Of a stretch of 39,210 nucleotides of DNA, positions 29,789 to 38,826 are shown piece after piece. The translations under genes and the position numbers were made by a program. Position 1 is the first letter of the stretch; the number at the start of each line of letters is the position of its first letter. Origin of the DNA: Actinomycetota bacterium (GTDB taxonomy: Bacteria; Actinomycetota; Acidimicrobiia; Acidimicrobiales; Ilumatobacteraceae); assembly GCA_030645675.1 (NCBI GenBank), contig JAUSLQ010000043.1, positions 1 to 39,210 on the forward strand. Direction: 5' to 3'. Below the pieces are notes generated by a model that was not told the DNA's origin, did no database searches, and worked only from the letters and a program-made list of their open reading frames with translations.

Positions 29789-30224
29789 GCTGGGCCCGGG
29801 CCTGACGCAGCTGCTCCAGGCTGGCGGCCAGCGCAGCGTCGAGCGGCCCGATGCAGCGGCTCTTCGTCGGTATGCGCAGCGCCAGCTCGGCGGGCAGCTG
29901 GGCGCCATCGCGGTGCTGCCGGGCCAGGTAGATCTGCAACTTCTTCGGGGGTTCGGGGGCCTTGCCGACCAGCGTCCACAGGCTGGTCTTGCGGCGTAGG
30001 AGGTGCTTCTGGGTGACGTGCAGGGCGCCGTCGGGCATGATCGCCACGCGGGTCTCCTGGCGCCTGCCCACCGTCTGCTGGCCGAGCATCTCCTGGGCAT
30101 TGCAGATGAACTTGCTGCCGTCGGCGGACGCCCAGTGGGGCTCCATGTGATAGGCGAACCACCACATGGCGACCAGGACTGCGATGACCAGCAGGATGTA
30201 GAAGACCTCCACGCCGTACAGCAT
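29727..30224 (-). CDS. Membrane-anchored protein of unknown function
   Basis: A 165-residue protein with one N-terminal membrane helix (VFYILLVIAVLVAMWWFAY) followed by a soluble region. Readable stretches include SKFICNAQEMLG, VAIMPDGALHVTQKHLLRR and KLQIYLARQHRDGAQLPAELALRIP, and the end is basic and Ala-rich. I do not recognise a family. ATG 30224 is chosen because it directly precedes the membrane helix; no clear ribosome site is seen. It is convergent with metX and overlaps its 3' end by 62 bases. It is divergent from another single-helix membrane protein at 30296. Confidence 0.65.
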   Translation of the reverse strand: MLYGVEVFYILLVIAVLVAMWWFAYHMEPHWASADGSKFICNAQEMLGQQTVGRRQETRVAIMPDGALHVTQKHLLRRKTSLWTLVGKAPEPPKKLQIYLARQHRDGAQLPAELALRIPTKSRCIGPLDAALAASLEQLRQARAQLKASRPAPGTAARAEPPDRG

Positions 30225-30295
30225 GGCCGAAATGAGCGCGACGCGCTGCTGCACGCGTGGGGATTTCGGCGTCGGCGTGCGACACTGGGGCCGTG

Positions 30296-30952
30296 ATGTT
30301 GGCAGTGGCGGCACGCAGTCTCGAGCACTTGTCCGCGCGGCCGGCGGCCGAGCGGTTCACCGACCCCGCGAACGAGCGGATCATCCTGTTGATGGCGGGC
30401 GGCATGGTGGCATTGGCCGTCGTGCTCACCGTCGGCACGGTGTGGTGGTGGCGGGCCTGCAAGGTCGAGCACCCCGCGCTGGGCCCGCTGGAGGTGATGA
30501 GCAGCCGCGCGTGGTGGAAGGGCGACTACACGGCCCGCCGCCGCCGGCTGGACGCGGCCCGCCCCGAAGGCGCCGAGGCGCTCGCCGAGGTCGCCGCGGT
30601 CGACGAGGTCGACCTGCAGGCGCTGGTGCGCTCCGAGCCGGCCGCGTTCGACGACCTGCTCGATCCCGCCGAGGTGGCCCGCCTGGCCGAAGAGGCCAAG
30701 TTGGCGCTGGCCATCGGCGAGCATGCCGACGAGGTCGAGGTGCAGCACGCCGGCAGCGCGCTGGCGCTGGCCGAGATGCAACCCGACAGCGAGGCGGAGC
30801 CCCACGCAGCGCTCGCCGACAGCGCTTCGGATGCCCACGCGGCGCTCGCCGACCTTGCGCCGGATGCCGGCGAGGACGAGACGGGCGACCTGGACGTCGA
30901 TGCTCCGTCGGTGCCCATCGACCCGCTGCTGCGCTTGAACAGCGCCGAGTAG
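30296..30952 (+). CDS. Single-pass membrane protein of unknown function
   Basis: A 218-residue protein. After a ~30-residue N-terminus there is one membrane helix (IILLMAGGMVALAVVLTVGTVWWW), then a basic stretch (ARRRRLDAARPEG) and a long acidic, Ala/Asp/Glu-rich helical tail ending IDPLLRLNSAE. The tail contains a duplicated HAALAD segment (PHAALADSAS and AHAALADLAP). No enzyme motif or known family is visible. The start may be ATG 30296 or GTG 30293; GACACT 6 bases before the GTG could be a degenerate -10 box. It pairs head-to-head with the membrane protein at 29727-30224; the two could share a membrane complex, but this is only positional. Confidence 0.7.
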   Translation: MLAVAARSLEHLSARPAAERFTDPANERIILLMAGGMVALAVVLTVGTVWWWRACKVEHPALGPLEVMSSRAWWKGDYTARRRRLDAARPEGAEALAEVAAVDEVDLQALVRSEPAAFDDLLDPAEVARLAEEAKLALAIGEHADEVEVQHAGSALALAEMQPDSEAEPHAALADSASDAHAALADLAPDAGEDETGDLDVDAPSVPIDPLLRLNSAE

Positions 30953-31012
30953 CTCGCCGGGCGGCGCTGGTGCTGCCCGACGGATGCAGGTGTCGCGGTG
31001 CCCCGTCGCGGG

Positions 31013-31018
31013 TACCGT
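31013..31018 (+). promoter_or_regulatory. Predicted leaderless promoter (-10) of the 76-residue protein gene
   Basis: TACCGT ends 7 bases before ATG 31026. No strong -35. Confidence 0.45.
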
Positions 31019-31025
31019 GAGGCGC

Positions 31026-31256
31026 ATGGCACAAGGTCTCGACATCGACGCAATGCTGTTCCGGTTCCGCGAGCGTGCGGCTTCGGTGAAGCGCCGCCCC
31101 CTACCGCCGGTGGCCGGCGAGGAGCGGGCGCGGTTCGTGGAGCAGGCCAAGGTCGACTTCCAGGACTTCGCGCTCGTCGCCGACGCGGTGGGCACGATCG
31201 AGGACGGTTTCCTCGTGTTGCGGGTCGATCTGCGCCCGCCCGACCAGCGTGGCTGA
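31026..31256 (+). CDS. 76-residue protein of unknown function
   Basis: A small soluble protein (starts MAQGLDIDAMLFRFRERA) with a basic segment VKRRPLPPVAGEERARF and then a conserved-looking VDFQDFALVADAVGTIEDGFLVLRVDL that reads as helix plus two strands. I recognise no family. Third-position G/C is high and the -10 box is well placed, which supports a real gene. It ends 75 bases before the tRNA. Confidence 0.65.
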   Translation: MAQGLDIDAMLFRFRERAASVKRRPLPPVAGEERARFVEQAKVDFQDFALVADAVGTIEDGFLVLRVDLRPPDQRG

Positions 31257-31331
31257 CGGCTGGAACGTCCGGCAACGCGCAAACCGCGTTGTCACCCCGC
31301 GGGCAGGTCGCTAGATTGCTGTCCGCACAAC

Positions 31332-31407
31332 GCGGACGTGGCTCAGCTGGTAGAGCATCACCTTGCCAAGGTGAGGGTCGCGAGTTCGAATCTCGTCGTC
31401 CGCTCCA
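31332..31407 (+). tRNA. tRNA-Gly (GCC anticodon)
   Basis: A complete cloverleaf of 76 bases including an encoded CCA. Acceptor GCGGACG/CGTCCGC with discriminator T, D arm GCTC-AGCTGGTA-GAGC, anticodon stem TCACC/GGTGA with loop TTGCCAA (anticodon GCC), and T arm GCGAG-TTCGAAT-CTCGT. GCC decodes the abundant GGC/GGT glycine codons. Confidence 0.97.
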
Positions 31408-31418
31408 TGTGAATGCGC

Positions 31419-31444
31419 AAGAGGCCCACCGAGGTGGGCCTCTT
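31419..31444 (+). terminator. Strong hairpin terminator after tRNA-Gly
   Basis: AAGAGGCCCAC (31419-31429), loop CGAG, GTGGGCCTCTT (31434-31444): a perfect 11-bp stem 12 bases after the tRNA. The U-tract is short (CTCTTCC), as is usual in high-GC actinobacteria. Confidence 0.82.
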
Positions 31445-31597
31445 CCGCGTCCGGGGTGCGGCCGGCCACAGCGGTGCGACAGGTGTCGTCGCTGCTGTGC
31501 AGCCATCCTGCAGGTGTGGGGCCACGTGTGCGCTCGGACATCCATGCGTGCCGGCGCGGAGCTCTGGTGAGGAACCAAGAAAACTGGTGTGCTGATG

Positions 31598-31626
31598 TTG
31601 CATCACGTACACGTGTTCGCTATCAT
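31598..31626 (+). promoter_or_regulatory. Sigma-70-type promoter of the DUF222/HNH gene
   Basis: TTGCAT (31598-31603), 17-base spacer, TATCAT (31621-31626), ending 8 bases before ATG 31635. This is the best-formed promoter in the window, and it lies in a locally AT-rich stretch. The palindrome ACACGTGT (31609-31616) sits in the spacer and could be an operator. Confidence 0.65.
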
Positions 31627-31634
31627 GCCTAGAT

Positions 31635-32825
31635 ATGGAGGCGGCTCTCGATCTTGGCGACACGGCGGCCGGTGCGTTGGCGGCGGTCGATGTGCGGTCG
31701 TTGTCGCGTCAGCAGCTTGCCGCTGGTGTGGTGCGGGTGCAACAGCTGATCGACCGGTTCACGGTCGCGCATTCGCGGTTGGTGACCGCCGCGGATCAGG
31801 CTGGGGTGTGGCGCGACGCGGGGTGTCGCGACATGGCCGAATGGATCACCAACACGACCAGAACGTCGTATGGCACCGCCAGCGGGTTGGTCGCCCTGGG
31901 CGAGACCGTCAACGCGGCACCCGAGGTCGCGCAGGCGGTGGCCGCGGGTGAGTTGTCGGCCGCGTCGGCAGCCACGTTGCACGATGCGGTCACCACCGCA
32001 CCCGCCGATGCCGATCTCGGGTCGCTGATCGACGCGGTGAAGGGTTCGAAACCGAAAGCTGCCCGTCAGGCCGCCGAACGGTGGAAAGAACTGAACGTGC
32101 CCGCCGGCGAGACTGAAGAAGAACGCGAGGACCGCCGCTACCAGCGGCGTTCGGTGCGTACCGCGCCGCCGGTGGATGGTCTGGCGACCACGACGGTGGT
32201 GTTGCCGGTGTTGCAGTCGCGTCAGTTCATCAACGCGCTGAACGCTGTCGTTGGCAAGCCCTGTGAGGCTGACCTGCGCACGACCGAGCAGCGGCTGGCC
32301 GACGGGTTGATCCTGTTGTGCGACGCGTTCGCGAAGGGCGAGGTCATCGGCGGGCGTGAACGGCCGACAGTGCTGCTGGTGTTCGATGCCGACGCCTACA
32401 CCGGCGACAGCGACACCCCGGCACGCACCGCGAATGGTGACCGCATCCCGGCCTGTGTGGCCCGCCACCTGGCCGAGAACGCCCACTTGCAGCGGGTGGT
32501 GCAGGCCGGGTCACGGATCCTCGACCTCGGAGTCACGGTCCGCTTGGCGTCGGACGATCAGTATCGGGCGCTGGTCGTACGCGACCGCGGGTGCCGGTGG
32601 CCCGGATGCGAGATCCCCGCCGCCTGGTGCGAAGCCGATCACCTGACCCCATACCCCGCCGGGCCGACCACCCTCGACAACCTGGTGCTGTGGTGCACAC
32701 ACCACCACCACGAAAAGCACCGCCCCGGCGTGACGGTCCTCGGCGACGCCCACACGCTGCGACTCGTGCTGGCCAACAACACCCTCATCGACTGCACCCC
32801 ACGACCAGCACAGGCGGCGGCCTGA
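31635..32825 (+). CDS. DUF222 / HNH endonuclease domain protein (13E12 type)
   Basis: A 396-residue protein of the DUF222-HNH family that is multi-copy in many actinobacteria. The N-terminal DUF222 region (about 1-290) includes LSRQQLAAGVVRVQQLIDRF and DMAEWITNTTRTSYGTAS. The C-terminal HNH nuclease has zinc-binding pairs in RGCRWPGCEIP and LVLWCTHHHHEKHR and the catalytic His in EADHLTPYPAGP. The biological role is not settled; the group behaves like a repeated, possibly mobile or phage-related nuclease family. Features consistent with accessory DNA: its position just after a tRNA, the AT-richer promoter, slightly relaxed codon use, and a repeat- and hairpin-rich 3' flank. Confidence 0.9.
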   Translation: MEAALDLGDTAAGALAAVDVRSLSRQQLAAGVVRVQQLIDRFTVAHSRLVTAADQAGVWRDAGCRDMAEWITNTTRTSYGTASGLVALGETVNAAPEVAQAVAAGELSAASAATLHDAVTTAPADADLGSLIDAVKGSKPKAARQAAERWKELNVPAGETEEEREDRRYQRRSVRTAPPVDGLATTTVVLPVLQSRQFINALNAVVGKPCEADLRTTEQRLADGLILLCDAFAKGEVIGGRERPTVLLVFDADAYTGDSDTPARTANGDRIPACVARHLAENAHLQRVVQAGSRILDLGVTVRLASDDQYRALVVRDRGCRWPGCEIPAAWCEADHLTPYPAGPTTLDNLVLWCTHHHHEKHRPGVTVLGDAHTLRLVLANNTLIDCTPRPAQAAA

Positions 32826-32913
32826 CGCCCGCAACCCGAGCCTCCGTCGGCCGCAGCCCGAACTCCTTCGGCTGCACCGATCGAGAACGACACACCCAGC
32901 CAGCGGGCACAGC

Positions 32914-32930
32914 GCGCGCCAAAGGCGCGC
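32914..32930 (+). terminator. Hairpin downstream of the HNH gene
   Basis: GCGCGCC-AAA-GGCGCGC, a perfect 7-bp stem with a 3-base loop, 88 bases after the stop codon. No U-tract. Confidence 0.4.
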
Positions 32931-32944
32931 TCATCGCTGCGGCC

Positions 32945-32981
32945 GGGCTGGCTCGGGCCAGGGCTGGCTCGGGCCAGGGCT
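32945..32981. repeat. 16-bp tandem repeat
   Basis: GGGCTGGCTCGGGCCA at 32945-32960 and 32961-32976 plus 5 bases of a third copy, in the non-coding gap between the HNH gene and the VOC gene. Confidence 0.9.
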
Positions 32982-33012
32982 TCGGGTGGCCTGTCATTGC
33001 GTCACGTCTGCT

Positions 33013-33042
33013 TCGCTGGCCGGCTCCGCCGGCGCCGAGCGA
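33013..33042. terminator. Compound hairpin between convergent HNH and VOC genes
   Basis: An inner stem GCCGGC-TCC-GCCGGC (33019-33033) is nested in an outer stem TCGCT (33013-33017) / AGCGA (33038-33042). It ends 22 bases before the stop of the minus-strand VOC gene, so it suits termination of the leftward sugar-transport operon. No U-tract. Confidence 0.45.
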
Positions 33043-33063
33043 TGCGATCGCGGCCGCGTGCAG

Positions 33064-33450
33064 TTACTCGTAGTGGCGGAGTTCTACCGTGGTGCCGTCG
33101 GGGTCGGCGACGTAGACCGACGTGCCGGTGCCTTGGGCGCCGAAGCGTGGCACCGGGCCATCGAGCACCGTGAAGGCTCCGCTGGCCACCAGCGCGGCGA
33201 GGTCGGTGGCCCGTACGACGAAGCACAGGTGGTCGAGCCGGCCGGCAGGCGTGTCGCCGGGGATCAGGTCGATGATGGTGGTCGCGTCCACTCGCAATGA
33301 CGGGAACGGCGCCATGCCGGCGCGCCACTCGTCGACGCGTACCGGGGCGAGGCCGAGCCGGTCGATGTACCACGCCAGCGAGGCATCGATGTCGGCGCAG
33401 TGCAGCACCAGATGATCCAGTCCGATCGCAGCGACAGTGGGGTCGGCCAT
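33064..33450 (-). CDS. VOC-superfamily (glyoxalase/bleomycin-resistance fold) protein
   Basis: A 128-residue vicinal-oxygen-chelate protein with two beta-alpha-beta modules. The first has IGLDHLVLHCADIDASLAWYIDRLGL, with the metal-ligand His in DHLVLH. The second has GRLDHLCFVVRATDLAALV and ends with TSVYVADPDGTTVELRHYE, carrying the second His position and the Glu. It could be a lyase, dioxygenase-like or binding protein; the substrate is not evident. ATG 33450 has a perfect GAGGAGG 8 bases ahead; the longer frame (to 33483) lacks one. It lies 120 bases downstream of the ABC ATPase gene, on the same strand, and may be co-transcribed with the sugar importer. Confidence 0.88.
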   Translation of the reverse strand: MADPTVAAIGLDHLVLHCADIDASLAWYIDRLGLAPVRVDEWRAGMAPFPSLRVDATTIIDLIPGDTPAGRLDHLCFVVRATDLAALVASGAFTVLDGPVPRFGAQGTGTSVYVADPDGTTVELRHYE

Positions 33451-33570
33451 GACGAGAACCTCCTCGGCGGTGGTGTGTGACACGTTCTATCGTCGCAGGC
33501 GATGAGTGGTGGCGACGACCAGCTGCCGGTGGGTGCGGGTCTCGGCCGACGGCTGGCCCGGTTCCAGGGC

Positions 33571-34758
<1,188 letters not shown>

Positions 34759-34767
34759 GACGACCCT

Positions 34768-35679
34768 TCAGCCTTTGAGAGCGCCGGCCATCAGCCCGCG
34801 CATGAAGTAGCGACCCAGCAGGATGTACACCACGAGAGTGGGGATGCTGGCGATGAGCGCCCCGGCCATCTGCACCGGGAACGGGGTGACTTGCGAGCCG
34901 GCCGTGTTGTTGAGCGCGACGGTGACCGGCCACGAGTCGGGGTTGGTGACCAGGAAGACCGCGAACAGGAAGTCGTTCCAGATCGACGTGAACTGCCAGA
35001 TGGCGGTGACCACGAACGCCGGCGCCGACGCCGGCAGGATCACCGAGGCATAGGTGTGCATCATGCCCGCGCCGTCCATGCGGGCCGCTTCGATGAGCTC
35101 GTTGGGGATGGTGGTCGCGTAGTAGTTGCGGAAGATGAGGGTGGTCATCGGGATGCCGTAGACGATGTGGGCGATGATCAGCCGGCCCAGCCCGGGGTCG
35201 ACCCCCACGTCCTTGAACAGCAGGCCGAGCGGGATCATCACGGCCTGGTAGGGGATGAACATGCCGAACAGGAACATCGTGAACACCAGGTCGGCGCCCG
35301 GGAAGCGCCACCGGGAGAGCACATAACCGTTCAGCGAGCCGAGCACGGTGGAGATGATGGTGGCCGGGATGACCAGCTTGAAGCTGTTCCCCAGTGCGCC
35401 GTGCAGCTGGCTCCAGGCCTCGCGCCAGGCGTCGAGCGTCCAGTGCTTCGGCAGCTGCCAGGCGCGCGACGGGTCGGCTTCGGCCAGGCTCTTGAAGCTG
35501 GTCAGCAGCAGCAGGATGACCGGCAGCAGGAAGAAGATCACGAACACGAACAGCAGCACGATCTTCACCACATGGCCGACCGGGCCGCGGCGCTGGAGCT
35601 GGTGGTCGTCGGTGAGCGGCGGCAGAGGCTCGATCGCCGGCATCGCAGCCGTCGTCTCCGTGGGCATCGGGGCCGTCAT
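34768..35679 (-). CDS. Sugar ABC importer permease (MalG type)
   Basis: A 303-residue inner-membrane protein with an N-terminal cytoplasmic tail, a first helix IVLLFVFVIFFLLPVILLLL and about six helices in all. The EAA loop that docks on the ATPase is NELIEAARMDGAGMMHTY, with the conserved Gly after the Asp. The start ATG (35677-35679) overlaps the stop of the upstream permease gene as ATGA; the longer frame is shadow of that gene. The order binding protein, MalF-type, MalG-type, ATPase is the usual CUT1 layout. Confidence 0.94.
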   Translation of the reverse strand: MTAPMPTETTAAMPAIEPLPPLTDDHQLQRRGPVGHVVKIVLLFVFVIFFLLPVILLLLTSFKSLAEADPSRAWQLPKHWTLDAWREAWSQLHGALGNSFKLVIPATIISTVLGSLNGYVLSRWRFPGADLVFTMFLFGMFIPYQAVMIPLGLLFKDVGVDPGLGRLIIAHIVYGIPMTTLIFRNYYATTIPNELIEAARMDGAGMMHTYASVILPASAPAFVVTAIWQFTSIWNDFLFAVFLVTNPDSWPVTVALNNTAGSQVTPFPVQMAGALIASIPTLVVYILLGRYFMRGLMAGALKG

Positions 35680-36542
35680 GACTTGCGCTCCGACCGCACC
35701 GTGTAGATGAGGTAGGGGATGACCAGCACAGCCACGCCCACCAGCAACAGGGTGGCGACGGTTGCGCCCTTCGGGCGGTTGCTGGCCTGGAAGATGAGGT
35801 CCCACATGTACACCGCAGGCGTCTCGGTCTTGCCCTGCTTGCCCGACACCGCCAGCACCAGGTCGAACACCTTGATCGAGATGTGGCCCAGGATCACCAG
35901 CGCCGACAGGGTCACCGGGCGCAGCTCGGGGAACACCACGTGCCGGTACACCTGGCGTTCCTTGGCGCCGTCCATGCGCGCCGCTTCGCGCAGCTCCTCG
36001 GGCACGCCCCGGAAGCCGGCGAGGTACAGGGCCATGATGTAGCCCGACATCTGCCACATCGCCGGCATCGCCATCGCGGCCATGCCCCATGGCGACTTGG
36101 ATTGCCACCACTGGCTCTTCAGCGAGTCGAGCCCCAGCTTGTCGAAGATCAGGTTCAGGCCCGACGACGGGTTCAGCAGCCAACGCCACACGATGCCGGC
36201 GGCGATGAACGACACCGCCATCGGGAAAAGGTAGATGGAGCGGAAGAAGCCTTCGCCCTTCACGCCCTTGTCCAGCAGCAGCGCCATCACTGCGCCCATC
36301 ACCAGGCTGCCGACGATGAACACGACGGTGAACACGCCGAGGTTCTTCAGATCGCGCACCCAGCGGCGCTCGGCCCACAGCTTGCTGTAGTTGGTGGTGC
36401 CCGAGGGGCCTCGGGGCATCGGCTGCTGTTGCAGCGAGGTGCGAACGTTCCAGTAGATCAGGCCGTAGACGAACACCCCGATGAGGATGATCGACGGCAG
36501 AACCATCAGGAACGCCGGCCCCCACCGGCGCAGGCGGTTCAT
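35676..36542 (-). CDS. Sugar ABC importer permease (MalF type)
   Basis: A 288-residue inner-membrane permease. The first helix is AFLMVLPSIILIGVFVYGLIY; the EAA loop is EELREAARMDGAKERQVYRH; and the last helix is VATLLLVGVAVLVIPYLIY, followed by SERKS. ATG 36542 (MNRLRRWGP) is preferred to the longer frame at 36599 because it directly precedes the first helix and because positive charges flank it as expected. It lies 84 bases after the binding-protein gene, across a spacer with a duplicated 11-bp element, and overlaps the next permease gene. Confidence 0.93.
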   Translation of the reverse strand: MNRLRRWGPAFLMVLPSIILIGVFVYGLIYWNVRTSLQQQPMPRGPSGTTNYSKLWAERRWVRDLKNLGVFTVVFIVGSLVMGAVMALLLDKGVKGEGFFRSIYLFPMAVSFIAAGIVWRWLLNPSSGLNLIFDKLGLDSLKSQWWQSKSPWGMAAMAMPAMWQMSGYIMALYLAGFRGVPEELREAARMDGAKERQVYRHVVFPELRPVTLSALVILGHISIKVFDLVLAVSGKQGKTETPAVYMWDLIFQASNRPKGATVATLLLVGVAVLVIPYLIYTVRSERKS

Positions 36543-36599
36543 GGCTGAACCGCCCGGCCGACGGGGTGCGTGGGCGCTACCGGCGTGGAACGTCCACAC

Positions 36600-36621
36600 C
36601 TCATGACTGGCTCATGACTGG
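36600..36621. repeat. Duplicated 11-bp element between binding protein and permease genes
   Basis: CTCATGACTGG repeated head-to-tail (36600-36610, 36611-36621), 5 bases past the binding-protein stop on the minus strand. It may affect message stability or partial termination between a highly expressed binding protein and its permeases. Confidence 0.85.
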
Positions 36622-36626
36622 GCTGC

Positions 36627-38006
36627 TCACACGGCGTAGGTGTCGTGAGCGGTCAGCAGTGCGTCCTGGAAGGCGGCAACGTCCTTGTCTTCCAGGAACA
36701 GGCCCAGCGCGCCGTCGATGTCGGTGTTCCAGGCGTTGCTGGCGACCACACCGTGGGCCAGCGAACCAGCCAACGTCGCGGTCTTCCAGTCTTCCATCGC
36801 GCTCTGCAGGTAGACGCCGTACTTGGACGTGTCGGCATCCTTGCGGGCGGGGATGGAGCCCTTGACCGGGTTGAACGCGTCCTGCCCTTCCTTGCTGCTG
36901 CACAGCTTCAGCCAGGCGACCGTGGCATCGGGGTGCTTGCCACCCTTGGCCTTGGTGAAGCTGTCGGACAGCCAGTCGTACACGCCGGCGGTGCCCGGTA
37001 CGGGGGCCCAGTCGTAGTCGGTGCGCGGGGTCTTCTCCAGTTCGGTGAAGTAGCCGTCGGCCCAGTCGCCCATCACGTTGTAGGCGGCCTCGCCGTCGAC
37101 CACGCGCTTGGCGGCGTCCTGCCAGGTCAGCGATGCATAGTCCGAGTTCACGTAGCCGAACAGGGTCTTGAAGCCCTCGAGGGCGTCGGTGACGTCGGCA
37201 GAGCTCCAGTCGCCGTCGGCGGTCCACAGCCCGGCCCAGGCCTCGGCGCCCAGCTTGGAGATCATCACGGTCTCCATCAGGTGCTTGACGGTCCACTGCT
37301 CGGCCAGTGCGAGCGGCGTCTTGCCGGCCGCCTTCACCTTGTCGAGCGCGGCGATGAAGTCGTCGAACGACTCAGGCGTGGCCGTGATGCCGGCGTCGGC
37401 CACGACAGTGGGGTTGCTCCACAGCACGTTGGCGCGGTGGATGTTCACCGGGACGGAGTAGATCTTGCCGTCGACGGTGATCTGGTCGACGAGGTCGCTG
37501 GGGAACACGTCACCGAGGCCCCACTCCTCGTAGTAGCTGTTCAGCTCCTCCACCTGGCCGGCCTTGATGTAGTCCGACAGCTCGGCACCGGCGTGGCCCT
37601 GGAAGGAGTCGGGCGGGTCGTTGGCCTCCAGGCGCTGGGCGAGGACGGCCTTCGCGTTGCTGCCGGCGCCACCCGCAACGGCGGCGTTGACGAACTTGGT
37701 GTTCGGGTACTGGCTGTTCCAGATCGCGATCATCGCGTCGAGCCCGGCGGCCTCTCCACCGCCCGTCCACCAGGAGAACACTTCCAGCTCGGTGGACGTG
37801 ACCTCGCCCGTGCCGCCACCGGTGGTACCCGGTGCTGCCGTGGTCGTCGTGGCCTCGTCGTCGTCACCGCAAGCGCCGAGGATCTGGGGAAGGGCCAGCA
37901 CGCCGGCGCCGACGAGAGCGCCCTTCAGCACCACTCGACGGCTGAGGGCGGTGCGCTGACTTGAGGGGAAACCGGGGTCGAAACGTTGTGCGTTGCTAGC
38001 TGACAT
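36627..38006 (-). CDS. Sugar-binding lipoprotein of the ABC importer
   Basis: A 459-residue solute-binding protein. The N-terminus has a twin-arginine signal (SRRVVLKG, residues 22-29), a hydrophobic core, and a lipobox LGAC with lipidated Cys46, followed by an Asp/Thr/Gly-rich flexible linker. So it is probably exported folded by Tat and anchored to the outer face of the membrane. The mature part starts LEVFSWWTGGGEAAGLDAM, and GAGSNAKAVLAQRLEANDPPDSF follows the pattern of glucose/mannose-type binding proteins of the CUT1 group. Glucose, mannose or a similar monosaccharide is therefore the first guess for the substrate (inference). ATG 38006 has GGGAG 9 bases ahead. It is the first gene of the operon. 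Confidence 0.93.
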   Translation of the reverse strand: MSASNAQRFDPGFPSSQRTALSRRVVLKGALVGAGVLALPQILGACGDDDEATTTTAAPGTTGGGTGEVTSTELEVFSWWTGGGEAAGLDAMIAIWNSQYPNTKFVNAAVAGGAGSNAKAVLAQRLEANDPPDSFQGHAGAELSDYIKAGQVEELNSYYEEWGLGDVFPSDLVDQITVDGKIYSVPVNIHRANVLWSNPTVVADAGITATPESFDDFIAALDKVKAAGKTPLALAEQWTVKHLMETVMISKLGAEAWAGLWTADGDWSSADVTDALEGFKTLFGYVNSDYASLTWQDAAKRVVDGEAAYNVMGDWADGYFTELEKTPRTDYDWAPVPGTAGVYDWLSDSFTKAKGGKHPDATVAWLKLCSSKEGQDAFNPVKGSIPARKDADTSKYGVYLQSAMEDWKTATLAGSLAHGVVASNAWNTDIDGALGLFLEDKDVAAFQDALLTAHDTYAV

Positions 38007-38030
38007 GTGTTCACACTCCCAACTACGTGC

Positions 38031-38045
38031 CGGGTCGGTGACCCG
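38031..38045. promoter_or_regulatory. Inverted repeat upstream of the sugar-importer operon
   Basis: CGGGTC-GGT-GACCCG, a perfect 6-bp inverted repeat 24 bases upstream of the binding-protein start. It could be an operator or a leader hairpin. The rest of the 235-base divergent gap holds no clear promoter. Confidence 0.4.
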
Positions 38046-38241
38046 ACATCCGACCGTGACGGTACGCCTGTCCGGCGAGTCTGGGAAGGGCCACAAGGCC
38101 TCCGGCCTGGGCCGGGTTTCCTGCCGCGGGGTGATGGCCGACGCCCTTTCAAGTACCCGGCGTGATGAGCCGATCTCTCCGCGTGAACTTTTCTGTCGAT
38201 TCGTGTCAGAGATCGCAACCCCCCGTGCGTCGTACTGGGTG

Positions 38242-38826
38242 ATGATCGTGCATACCGCTGCCGGAGCATTCGAGGGCGAGCACGTCCCCTCGCTGCGCCT
38301 CGTCGCGGACAGCACTCGTGCGGGCTCGGCGCGCAGCGGTGTGGTGGCCCTGTATCGCGACCAGTTCAGCGGGGTCGCCCGCCTGGCCTTCCTGCTGTGC
38401 GGCGACAGTCAACTGGCCGACGACCTGGCTCACGACGCGTTCCTGCGCCTCTACGAGCACTGGGATCGCGTCGACGACCCGGCGAAGCGGCTGGCCTACC
38501 TGCGATCGATCGTGGTCAACCTGGCACACAGCGCTCACCGCCGGGCGGCGACGGCTCGCCGGCACTCGGGGTCGCCGATGCTGGCGGAAGGCGTGGCCGG
38601 CACTTCGGCCGAAGACGTGGCGCTGGCCAGGTCGGCGCGGCCCGACGTGATCGCCGCCCTCGCCACCCTGCCCGACCGGCAACGGACCGCGGTGGTGCTG
38701 CGCCATTGGCTGCACATGACCGAAGGCGAGATCGCCCAGGCAATGGGCTGTTCGGTGGGTTCGGTACGAACCCACGTCGCCCGCGGGCATCACACGTTGG
38801 CACTTCGCCTCGGAGGTACTCGATGA
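38242..38826 (+). CDS. ECF sigma factor (SigE-like)
   Basis: A 194-residue sigma factor. Region 2: LYRDQFSGVARLAFLLCGDSQLADDLAHDAFLRLYEHWDRV, split here as LYRDQFSGVARLAFLL and ADDLAHDAFLRLYEHW. The R-AYLRSIVVNLAHSAHRR helix follows. Region 4: LATLPDRQRTAVVLRHWL, then the helix-turn-helix TEGEIAQAMGCSVGSVRTHVARGHHTL in two parts, EIAQAMGCS and GSVRTHVARG. The exact start is uncertain (GTG 38239 or ATG 38242); upstream codons have lower third-position GC. The stop overlaps the next gene as ATGA, the classic arrangement of an ECF sigma factor with its membrane anti-sigma factor. Confidence 0.9.
   Translation: MIVHTAAGAFEGEHVPSLRLVADSTRAGSARSGVVALYRDQFSGVARLAFLLCGDSQLADDLAHDAFLRLYEHWDRVDDPAKRLAYLRSIVVNLAHSAHRRAATARRHSGSPMLAEGVAGTSAEDVALARSARPDVIAALATLPDRQRTAVVLRHWLHMTEGEIAQAMGCSVGSVRTHVARGHHTLALRLGGTR

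Noticed and set aside
31332-32825. Integrated mobile element at tRNA-Gly
   Set aside because: No integrase gene and no repeated tRNA 3' end are visible within the window. Kept only as a possibility under the HNH finding.
38184-38207. ECF-type promoter (TGAAC ... CGTGTC) ahead of the sigma gene at 38242
   Set aside because: The spacer between the -35-like GAAC and the -10-like CGT is 13 bases, shorter than the usual ~16, and no second copy supports autoregulation.
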